Shown here one piece after another: positions 1 through 7,100 of a stretch of DNA of 8,099 bases. A program made the position numbers and the translations under genes. Below the pieces are notes generated by a model, which ran no database searches, was not told where the DNA came from, and saw nothing but the letters and a program-made list of their open reading frames with translations. Where the stretch lies: positions 1-8,099 of the forward strand of contig CAZNWE010000124.1 in assembly GCA_964576715.1 (NCBI GenBank), written 5' to 3'. The first letter of the stretch is position 1. The number at the start of each line of letters is the position of its first letter. This DNA is from SLRI01 sp964576715. GTDB taxonomy: Bacteria > Pseudomonadota > Alphaproteobacteria > Geminicoccales > Geminicoccaceae.

Positions 1-888
1 CCAGGCCGCCGGCGCCAGGGCGACGAGCACGAGCGAGGCGGTGAACGCGGCGAAGATGGCGCCGAGCAGCGGCACGATGCCGAACCGCGCCTCGAACCGC
101 CCAGTGGCGAGCCCGACGATGCCGCAGACACCGTAGCCGAGGAAGATCACGGCTGCGGCGGTCCCTTCCGGCAGCCCGGCGAGGCCGCCCGCCGCGACGA
201 CATGATCGGCGGCGAAAGCGAGATAGACGGCATTGCTGATACCGAAGCAGATCGCGGCACCATAGAGCGGTACCGCCTGCCGCCGGAACAGCCGGGAAGC
301 CCCGGATGCGTCGGCGCCGGCGTGCTGCCTTCCTCCCGGTACACCCAACCCGGCCATGACCGCCGCCAGGATACCGCCGAGCGCGAAGCCGACCCAGGCG
401 AGGCGCCAGTCGACGGTGCCGAGGGTGACGGCGAGAAAAAGTGCCGCCGCCGCCACCACCCCCAGCGTCGTGCCGGTCGAGACCACCGACAGGGTTCCGG
501 GCCGTGCCGTCTCGGGCACGACGCGCTCGGCCGCATCGTTGAACGGCGCCCAGCAGAAGCCGGCGCTCGCCCCCGCCAGTGCCACGCCTGCGGCGAGCCC
601 AAGACCACTGGAGGCGGCCGCCACCAGGGCGAAGCCCACGGTCGCCGACAGCGTCCCCAGGACGACGGGAAGGCGCTGGCCGACCCGGCCGCCGAGCCAC
701 GCCGTCAGCGGCAGTGCCATCAGAAAGGCGAGGAAGCCCAAGCTCGCGATCACGCCGGCGTCGGTGGTCGACAGCCCGAAGGCCTCGCGGAAGGTGGGCA
801 GGAACAACCCGAACCCCATCCGCGCCGGGCCGAAGCTGACCGCGGTCGCGACCAGACCGGCCGATGCCAGCCAGACAGTCGGCGTCAT
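1..888 (-). CDS. MFS transporter, 3'-truncated by window edge
   Basis: I translated this frame by hand: it stays open from an ATG at 886-888 to base 1 (296 codons, no stop), so the C-terminal part lies outside the window. The protein is strongly hydrophobic. I see about nine membrane segments, roughly at residues 8-30, 42-64, 75-93, 96-116, 135-155, 161-182, 206-228, 242-262 and 268-290, against 12 for a full MFS protein. Between helices 2 and 3 is WLGGRVGQRLPVV (64-76), which fits the MFS motif A loop. A charged, Gly/Ala-rich linker at about 183-205 fits the central cytoplasmic loop. An in-frame TAG at 904-906, five codons upstream, leaves this ATG as the first possible start; its Shine-Dalgarno is weak. 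It follows the DMSP lyase gene after a 131-bp gap on the same strand, so co-transcription is plausible but unproven. The helix-1 region (GPARMGFGLFLP) recalls YbfB/YjiJ-like MFS proteins, a weak resemblance. Substrate unknown. Confidence 0.88.
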   Translation of the reverse strand, partial: MTPTVWLASAGLVATAVSFGPARMGFGLFLPTFREAFGLSTTDAGVIASLGFLAFLMALPLTAWLGGRVGQRLPVVLGTLSATVGFALVAAASSGLGLAAGVALAGASAGFCWAPFNDAAERVVPETARPGTLSVVSTGTTLGVVAAAALFLAVTLGTVDWRLAWVGFALGGILAAVMAGLGVPGGRQHAGADASGASRLFRRQAVPLYGAAICFGISNAVYLAFAADHVVAAGGLAGLPEGTAAAVIFLGYGVCGIVGLATGRFEARFGIVPLLGAIFAAFTASLVLVALAPAAW

Positions 889-1019
889 CGAGACAGCTTC
901 ACGCTACTCTGGCGAGCCGGCCTGTCGACCAAAGTCCGACCGCCCAAAGCTCGTCCCAGGTGCCGGCTCATTGATGCTCCGGATTCCCCACGCTGCTGAA
1001 GCAGACTCGCGGAAGAGAG

Positions 1020-1715
1020 TCACGTCGTCCTTGCAGCGCGCTTGAAGACCAGCTTCTGGTTGGCGAGCTTGTCGGGCCGGCCGTGCCAGGCATAGGCGAG
1101 CAGCGAGGGTTCGACGTCGCTGACGGTGATGCGGTGCATCCGGCCGGGTGGGTTGAAGATCAGCGAGCCCGGCGCGTACACGCCTTCGTCGTTCTCGCTC
1201 ACCGCCCCGGCGAGGATATAGTAGCTTTCGGTCAGGCCCTCGTGGGCGTGCGCCGGATAGGTGCACTTGGGTGCGAAGAGGACGACGCCGAGGATCAGTT
1301 CGTCCATCAGAATGGGCCCGTGCGGACCGGCGAACTCGGCATAGGCGAATTTCCGGCCGAGGCCGGGCGGCACCTTCTCGTAGCCGTAGAGCCAGGTCAG
1401 CTCCGGGGCGATGGTCTCGATCGCCAGCACCACGGATTGGGTCGGGCCGCGCCTGCCCTGGTCGAAGGCGCGCTTGAGATGGGCGGTCACCGGCTTGGCG
1501 GCCGGCGCGCGCGGCAGCACTGGCGGGTTGCCGGCGAGCGTGCGGCCGATCACCTCCCGCACCGCCCGCTGATGCGCGCGGATGAGAACCGAGCCGCCGG
1601 CCTTGCCGCGCCGGTAGAGCTCGGCGAACTCCAAGAGCAGATACCCCCAGTCGGGCAGATCACGCAGCCGCTGCGCAGCATCGACCGCGCCACCAGCCTC
1701 CGACACCTGTTCCAT
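1020..1715 (-). CDS. dddL: Dimethylsulfoniopropionate lyase, DddL-type cupin
   Basis: DMSP lyases cleave dimethylsulfoniopropionate into dimethyl sulfide and acrylate, in the cytosol for this family. The 231-residue product is close to the usual DddL length. An alpha-helical N-terminal half carries the stretch LLLEFAELYRRG (about 27-38). It is followed by LTWLYGYEKVPPGLGRKFAY (about 107-126) and a C-terminal cupin barrel. Cupin motif 1 is H156-A-H158-x4-E163-x6-G, with Y165 just after the Glu. Motif 2 is GSLIFNPPGRMHR, with H194 as the third histidine. These supply the expected three-His/one-Glu metal site. The signature SENDEGVYAPGS between the motifs fits the DMSP-lyase family (DddL/DddQ), and the longer N-terminal region favours DddL over the shorter DddQ. 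I chose the ATG at 1713-1715: it gives family length and has a purine-rich GGACGG upstream. An in-frame ATG at 1806-1808 would add 31 Arg-rich residues and overlaps a likely promoter. DddQ or another DMSP-lyase-like cupin is the main alternative. Confidence 0.85.
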   Translation of the reverse strand: MEQVSEAGGAVDAAQRLRDLPDWGYLLLEFAELYRRGKAGGSVLIRAHQRAVREVIGRTLAGNPPVLPRAPAAKPVTAHLKRAFDQGRRGPTQSVVLAIETIAPELTWLYGYEKVPPGLGRKFAYAEFAGPHGPILMDELILGVVLFAPKCTYPAHAHEGLTESYYILAGAVSENDEGVYAPGSLIFNPPGRMHRITVSDVEPSLLAYAWHGRPDKLANQKLVFKRAARTT

Positions 1716-1758
1716 CGGCAACCACCGTCCGCAAGCACGAGAACCGCACCGTCGCCAG

Positions 1759-1783
1759 CCCCGGCGGTAAGGCGCTGCCGGGG
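1759..1783 (-). promoter_or_regulatory. Inverted repeat in the DMSP lyase leader
   Basis: The perfect 7-bp arms ccccggc (1759-1765) and gccgggg (1777-1783) are separated by 11 nt. If the proposed promoter is right, the element lies just downstream of the transcription start, within the untranslated leader. It could be a leader hairpin or a binding site for a dimeric regulator. No regulator gene is in the window, and an inverted repeat this short can occur by chance in GC-rich DNA. Confidence 0.25.
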
Positions 1784-1793
1784 ATGATTCGAC

Positions 1794-1822
1794 CATACCC
1801 AGTGCCATTTACCTAGCGTCAA
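1794..1822 (-). promoter_or_regulatory. Candidate sigma70-type promoter for the DMSP lyase gene
   Basis: On the minus strand TTGACG (1817-1822) matches five of six bases of the -35 consensus. It is followed 17 bp later by GGTATG (1794-1799), or 19 bp later by TATGGT (1792-1797), as possible -10 elements. Transcription would start near 1785-1788, leaving a leader of about 70 nt before the ATG at 1715. The element covers the upstream in-frame ATG at 1808, which argues against that longer start. This is a motif match only. Confidence 0.35.
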
Positions 1823-1877
1823 GCGTACCCGATACCCTTAGCCGGACCCTGGCTTCTCGTCACCCGATCGGACCATC

Positions 1878-2729
1878 ATGTCAGCCATGCCGACCCTGAG
1901 CCGAACGCTGCGGATCGACGGCCTCGCCTTTCATGTCCGGGTAACCGGCGAAGGGGCGCCCCTGGTGCTGCTGCACGGTTTTCCGGATTCCGGCAGGCTT
2001 TGGCGGTATCAGGTCGAGGCCTTGGCGGGGCTCGGGCGGATGGTGATCGTGCCGGACCTCCGCGGCTTCGGCGAGAGCGCTGCGCCCCGCGACGCGCGGC
2101 GCTATCGGCTCGAGCGGCTGGGGCAGGATGTCCTCGAGATCGTCGATGCGCTGGTGCCGGGCAGCCCGGCCTTCGATCTCGCCGGGCATGACTGGGGGGC
2201 CGCCCTGGGCTGGCATCTGGCCGCACTGCACCCCGAGCGGGTGCGGCGCTTTGCGGCACTTTCGGTCGGCCATCCCGAGGCCTATCGCCGGGCAGGGCTC
2301 GAGCAGAAGCTCAAGGGCTGGTATCTCTTCCTGTTCCTGGCACCGGGCCTCGCCGAGGCTGTGCTCCGCGCCGGCGACTTTCGCGCGTTGACCAGAAATG
2401 CACCCACGGCCGAGGATGCCGACCGATGGCGGCGCGATCTCGCCCGGCCGGGGCGGCTGAAAGCGGGGCTCAACTGGTACCGGGCCAATCTGACGCCCGA
2501 GGCACTTCGCCGGCCGGTCGCCCGGGTTCCGGTGCCGACGCTCGGGGTCTACAGCAGCGGCGATGTGGCGCTGGCGGAGGACCAGATGCTGAACTCGGCA
2601 AGCTATGTCGACGCGCCCTGGCGCTATGCCTGCCTGCCCGACGTGGGCCACTGGCTGCCGATCGAGGCCGCCGATCGCGTCAACGAACTACTCACCGACT
2701 GGTTCGAGCCGAACACTGAGGCCGAGTAG
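1878..2729 (+). CDS. Alpha/beta-hydrolase, soluble epoxide hydrolase-like
   Basis: The 283-residue length is usual for single-domain alpha/beta-hydrolases of the epoxide hydrolase/haloalkane dehalogenase group. The oxyanion-hole motif HGFP is at 33-36, DLRGFGES at 60-67, and the nucleophile elbow GHDWGAALGW at 103-112, with Asp105 as the likely nucleophile and Trp106 after it. In the cap, Tyr149 (GWYLF) and Tyr201 (LNWYRAN) sit where epoxide hydrolases carry their two epoxide-activating tyrosines. Asp229 (SSGDVALAEDQ) and His258 (DVGHWLPIEAAD) complete the triad. An Asp nucleophile with paired tyrosines favours epoxide hydrolysis to a diol over dehalogenation or ester hydrolysis; the natural substrate is unknown. 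There is no signal peptide, so it is probably cytosolic. The ATG at 1878 is used; another in frame at 1887 is possible, and neither has a good Shine-Dalgarno. It is divergent from the DMSP lyase and convergent with the epimerase-like gene. A weak promoter candidate is TTTACC (1808-1813), 17 bp, GATACC (1831-1836). Confidence 0.9.
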   Translation: MSAMPTLSRTLRIDGLAFHVRVTGEGAPLVLLHGFPDSGRLWRYQVEALAGLGRMVIVPDLRGFGESAAPRDARRYRLERLGQDVLEIVDALVPGSPAFDLAGHDWGAALGWHLAALHPERVRRFAALSVGHPEAYRRAGLEQKLKGWYLFLFLAPGLAEAVLRAGDFRALTRNAPTAEDADRWRRDLARPGRLKAGLNWYRANLTPEALRRPVARVPVPTLGVYSSGDVALAEDQMLNSASYVDAPWRYACLPDVGHWLPIEAADRVNELLTDWFEPNTEAE

Positions 2730-2739
2730 CGGTGGGGTC

Positions 2740-2764
2740 GAAGGGGAGGCGCTGCCGCCCCTTC
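2740..2764. terminator. Hairpin between convergent genes, possible bidirectional terminator
   Basis: The arms gaagggg (2740-2746) and ccccttc (2758-2764) pair perfectly. An inner ggc/gcc pair, separated from them by one A-G mismatch, closes on a three-base loop. The hairpin begins 10 bases after the hydrolase stop codon and lies 16 bases beyond the stop of the gene coming from the other side. The tract after it is C/T-rich (ccctcttcctcc) rather than a clean T run, so it is at best a weak intrinsic terminator. Confidence 0.4.
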
Positions 2765-2780
2765 CCTCTTCCTCCCGGCT

Positions 2781-4115
2781 TCAGCAGTCGCTGACGCCGA
2801 TCGCCGGCTCGATGATCTCGACCGCGCCCCGGATGCTGCAGTCGCCGCTCTGGTTGTCGGACAGGCGGTTGCCGGTGATGGCGACGGAGACAGGCAGCAT
2901 GTGTGTGGCATCCTCGGAATCGGGCGGCCGCGAGGCATGGCTCCAGTCGTAGACGAAGATGCCGGGGCCGGCATTGTGGTGGACGATGTTGTTCTCGATC
3001 GCGATATCGGCCGCGGCCCGGACGCGGATGCCGGCGCGGCCGTTGCCGGCGACATGGTTGTCCAGGATGCGGACATCGCGGCTCTCGTAGACGACAATAC
3101 CGTCGGTGCCGTTGTCAAAGCTCTCGTTGGCGGCGAAGGTGACGTTCCAGCTGCCCTTGTCGAGGAAGAACCCAGCACCGCCATTGTCGATGCTGCGGTT
3201 CCTGGTCACCACCGTGTCGTGGATCTCGCGGCTCATGACGATGCCGTGGCTGTCGCGGGTGTCGCGGACGAAGTTCTCGGCGATCAGCATGTCGCGGGTC
3301 GCATCGTGCGGGTCGAGGCCGTAGACGTGGCTGCCCTCGACGGTGTTGCGCAGGACGCGCACGCCCTCGGCGTTCCAGGTGAAGAAGCCGAACCAGAGAT
3401 CCTCGATCTGGTTGCCGACGAGGTCGACCTCGGGCCGACCGGCCGGCGGCTCGCGCTCGGCGTCGGTGAAGGCGAGGCCCTGGGTCGAGTTGCCATCGTA
3501 GCCGAGATGGGCCAGCCGGCTGCGGCGGATGACGGTCCGGTTGGCCTCGAGCCCGGCGATCCACGGGCGAAAGCGGCGGCCGGCGCGGTCGGTCTCGGCC
3601 GGCGCGTCGTCACCCGCATTCCAGCCGATGATCTCGGCGTCGCTGACCCAGAGATCGCCGGCCGCCGAGATCAGCGCCCCGGCATCCTGCAACAGCCGCA
3701 GCGACCGGCCGTCGATGACGAGGGTGGCGCCCGGCGCCACGACCAGCGGGGCGGCGAGGCTGCAGGCCAGCGCGGCGCAGGCCAGGAGATCCAAGCGATC
3801 GACGGCGAGCGCAATTTCCTCGAGCCGGTAGGTGCCGCGCTCGATCACGATGGCCCTGCCTGGCCAGGCGGGCAGCGCCTCCAGATCGGCGCGAAAGCCG
3901 CGGTTGAGATCACGCTCCGCAGCGGCGTCGGCGAGACCGACGACACCTGGCACGGAAGCGGGCAGGGGGGCGGCCAGAACGGCTCGGGCGAGCGCCTCGA
4001 TCGCCGCCTCGTCCGGAACGGCCAGGTCCGACAGGTCGGCCGAGGCCGTCAGCAGCAGCGCTGCCGGCAGTGCCGCGAGCCGGTACCGGGTCTCGATCAT
4101 CAGTCGTGATAGCAC
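2781..4115 (-). CDS. Secreted parallel beta-helix protein, AlgG-like mannuronan C5-epimerase
   Basis: The product has up to 444 residues. Numbering from a GTG at 4113-4115, a signal peptide is visible: Arg-containing n-region, hydrophobic LAALPAALLLTA (13-24), and an ASA cleavage site at 24-26. It should be exported to the periplasm or beyond. Residues of about 225-400 form repeating coils of 22-24 residues typical of right-handed parallel beta-helices (Beta_helix/NosD-type PbH1 repeats), many with an N-x-[VI]-x-x-N-x-[AG]-G pattern. Residues 268-271 are DPHD, the signature of AlgG-type alginate epimerases, which convert beta-D-mannuronate to alpha-L-guluronate in the polymer. His263, five residues before it, is where AlgG has its catalytic base, as I recall that enzyme. 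HGIVMSRE follows at 290-297. Cys426 and Cys444 could form a disulfide. An ATG at 4098-4100 (residue 6) is an equally good start. It lies 37-52 bp after gltB. No other alginate gene is visible, so the true polymer may differ. Confidence 0.85.
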   Translation of the reverse strand: MLSRLMIETRYRLAALPAALLLTASADLSDLAVPDEAAIEALARAVLAAPLPASVPGVVGLADAAAERDLNRGFRADLEALPAWPGRAIVIERGTYRLEEIALAVDRLDLLACAALACSLAAPLVVAPGATLVIDGRSLRLLQDAGALISAAGDLWVSDAEIIGWNAGDDAPAETDRAGRRFRPWIAGLEANRTVIRRSRLAHLGYDGNSTQGLAFTDAEREPPAGRPEVDLVGNQIEDLWFGFFTWNAEGVRVLRNTVEGSHVYGLDPHDATRDMLIAENFVRDTRDSHGIVMSREIHDTVVTRNRSIDNGGAGFFLDKGSWNVTFAANESFDNGTDGIVVYESRDVRILDNHVAGNGRAGIRVRAAADIAIENNIVHHNAGPGIFVYDWSHASRPPDSEDATHMLPVSVAITGNRLSDNQSGDCSIRGAVEIIEPAIGVSDC

Positions 4116-4152
4116 CTGTCGATCAAGCTCCGGCCGTGCGCGGACCGCATCG

Positions 4153-7100
4153 TCATGCGTGCATGGCGCCCACCGTGGCGCTCGCGGTCACCGGCACCGG
4201 CAGCTTGTCGAGCAGCTCCTTGGGCACGACCTGCCAGAAGCGCGGCAGCTCGCGGTCGAAGTCGCGGACGATGCGCTCGGCCAGCACGCTTTGCGTCTGC
4301 CAGACATGCTCGACGATCAGGTTCTTCAATTCCTGCACGTAGTGGTCGACCTCGAGCCGCTGCATGACGACGAAGTCCGGGTTGAGCAGCTCGTGCAGGG
4401 TCCCTGCATCGTCCCAGACATAGGCCATGCCGCCCGACATCCCGGCCGCGAAGTTGTCGCCGACCGAGCCGAGGATGACCGCCACACCGCCGGTCATGTA
4501 CTCGCAGCCATTGTCGCCGCAGCCCTCGACCACGGTCAGCGCACCCGAGTTGCGCACCGCGAACCGCTCGCCGGCGCGACCGGCGGCGAACAGCTTGCCG
4601 GCCGTGGCACCGTACAGGCAGGTATTGCCGATGATGACGTTTTCGGCGGCGACGAGCGGGCTCGACACGGTCGGCCGGACCACGATCGTGCCGCCGGAGA
4701 GCCCCTTGCCGACATAGTCGTTGGCGTCGCCGAACACCTCGAGCTTGAGCCCCTGGACCGCCCAGGCGCCCAGCGACTGGCCGGCCGAGCCCTTGAGCCG
4801 GACGGTCAGATGGCCGGGCTGCAGGCCGGCCATGCCGTAGCGGCGGGTGATGTGCGAGGACAGCCGGGTGCCGACCGCGCGCTGGACGTTGCGGACATTG
4901 TACTGCAGCTGCATCTTCTCGCGGTCCTCGAGCAGGGCGCGGGCGTCCTTCAGCATGCGGGCGTCCAGGGTCTCCGGCACCTCGTTGCGCCCCTCGATGC
5001 TGCAATGGCGCGGCAGCCCGCCGGGGTCGACCTGGGCGAGGATCGGGTTGAGGTCGAGATCGTCGAGATCCTCGCTGCCGCGGCCCACCTGTTTCAGGAG
5101 ATCGGAGCGGCCGACCGCTTCCTGCAGCGAGCGCAAGCCGAGCGAGGCCAGGATCTCGCGCACGTCCTCGGCGATGAAGCTCATCAGGTTGACGACCTTC
5201 TCGGGATTGCCGGTGAACTTCTGCCGAAGGTCGTCGCGCTGGGTGCAGACCCCGACCGGGCAGGTATTGGAGTGGCACTGGCGGACCATGATGCAACCCA
5301 TGGCGACCAGCGACAGCGTGCCGATGCCGTATTCCTCGGCCCCGAGCATGGCGGCGATGACGATGTCGCGGCCGGTCTTGATGCCGCCGTCGGTCCTGAG
5401 CGTCACCCGGTGCCGCAGCCGGTTGAGGGTCAACAGCTGGTTGGTCTCCGACAGCCCCATCTCCCATGGGGCGCCGGCGAACTTGATCGAGGTCTGCGGG
5501 CTGGCCCCGGTGCCGCCGACATGGCCGGAGATCAGGATGACGTCGGCCTTGGCCTTGGCGACCCCGGCAGCGATCGTGCCGATGCCGGATTCGGAGACCA
5601 GCTTGACGCAGACCTTGGCGTCCGGGTTGATCTGCTTGAGGTCGTAGATCAGCTGGGCGAGGTCCTCGATCGAGTAGATGTCGTGGTGCGGCGGCGGGCT
5701 GATCAGGGTCACCCCCGGGGTGGCATGGCGCAGCCGGGCGATCTCGACCGTCACCTTGAAGCCGGGCAGCTGGCCGCCCTCGCCGGGCTTCGCCCCCTGC
5801 GCCACCTTGATCTCGAGCTCGCGGGCGGCGTTGAGGTATTCGGCCGTGACCCCGAACCGGCCCGAGGCCACCTGCTTGATCGGCGAGTTGGCGTTGTCGC
5901 CGTTCGGCCGCGGTGTGTAGCGCTCGACGCCCTCGCCGCCTTCGCCGGAGTCGGATTTCGCGCCGATCCGGTTCATGGCGATGGTCAAGGTCTCGTGCGC
6001 CTCGGGGCTCAAGGCGCCCAAGGACATGCCGGGGGTGACGAAGCGCTTCCTGATCTCGGTGATGCTCTCGACCTCGTCGATCGGCACCGGCACGAGCTTC
6101 TTGCGAAAATCGAGGAGATCGCGGATCGCCACCGGCTCCTGGACCTGGATCATCTCGACGAAGCGCTGGTAGGCGGCATAGGAGTCGGTGGCGACCGCCT
6201 GCTGCAGCTGGTGGACCATCCGCGCCTCGTAGCCGTGCTGCTCGCCGCCGCGGCGATAGCGGTAGAAGCCGCCGATCGCCAGGGGTGGTTCGGCTTCGTC
6301 ATAGGCACGGGCATGCAGCTCCTGCACCTTGTGCTTGATCCCGGTGAGCCCGATGCCGGAGATGCGGCTGACCAGGCCCGGGAAGTACTCGCGGCAGACC
6401 GAGCGCGAGAGGCCCACGGCCTCGAAGTTGAGCCCGCCGCGATAGGAGCTGATGATCGAAATACCCATCTTCGACATGATCTTGAGCAGCCCCTGGTCGA
6501 CCGCCTCCTTGAAGCGGGCGAGGCACTCGGCGAGGGTGAAGCCCGGGAACAGGCCGCGGGCGTGGCGGTCGGCGATCGCCGCCTCGGCCAGATAGGGGTT
6601 CACGGCGGTGGCGCCGACACCGATCAGCACGGCGACATAGTGCACATCGAGGCATTCGCCCGAGCGCACGGTGAGCGAGCTGAAGGCCCTGAGGCCCTGC
6701 CGGGTGAGATGGCTGTGCACCGCGCTGGTGGCGAGGATCATCGGGATCGGCGCGCGCTCGGGGCCGACCGCGTCGTCGCTCAGGATCAGCTGCTCGCAGC
6801 CGCCGCGGACCGCCTCCTCGGCTTCCTGGCGGATGCGCTCGAGTACCACCCGGAGACGCTCGTCGCTGGCCTGGAAGGTGCAGTCGATGAGCTTGGCGTT
6901 GTCACCGAAATAGCCCTCGAGCGCGCGGAAGTCGTCGGTGGTCAGCACCGGCGTGCCGAGCTGCAGGATCCGCGTCTGGCTCGGGTCCTCGTCGAAGATG
7001 TTGCCGAGATTGCCGAAGCGGGTCTTCAGGCTCATCACCCGCCATTCGCGTAACGGATCGATCGGCGGGTTGGTGACCTGGCTGAACTGCTGGCGGAAGA

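Noticed and set aside
147..608. 153-codon minus-strand open frame inside the MFS gene
   Set aside because: It is a +1/-1 shadow of the MFS frame, rich in Arg, Ser and Pro. The true frame is open throughout, from 888 to base 1.
914..969. 8-bp inverted repeat gagccggc / gccggctc with a 40-nt spacer between the lyase and MFS genes
   Set aside because: The arms are short, the spacing is long and the sequence is simple GC-rich DNA, so chance is a sufficient explanation. There is no T tract to support a terminator.
202..1045. Overlapping plus-strand open frames across the MFS gene and the gap beside it
   Set aside because: The translations are Arg/Pro/Gly/Ala-rich without domains. The minus strand gives a coherent multi-helix membrane protein with MFS motif A.
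1716..1808. 31-residue N-terminal extension of the DMSP lyase
   Set aside because: The extension is Arg/Cys/Trp-rich and unlike the family. It overlaps a likely promoter and makes the protein longer than usual DddL.
2901..4109. 402-codon plus-strand open frame opposite the beta-helix gene
   Set aside because: It has the same codon-aligned antisense relation to the minus-strand gene. The product is low-complexity Val/Asp/Ala/Gly, whereas the minus-strand reading has a signal peptide, beta-helix repeats and a DPHD motif.
3832..7053. Very long plus-strand open frame (1073 codons) opposite gltB
   Set aside because: It shares exact codon boundaries with gltB on the other strand. In that register, antisense stops arise only from TTA, CTA or TCA codons, which GC-rich genes avoid. 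The frame in fact ends where gltB uses a TTA leucine codon (residue 341 in the window numbering). The translation is Asp/Gly/Ala/Leu-rich with no recognisable domain, while the minus strand is unmistakably GltB.
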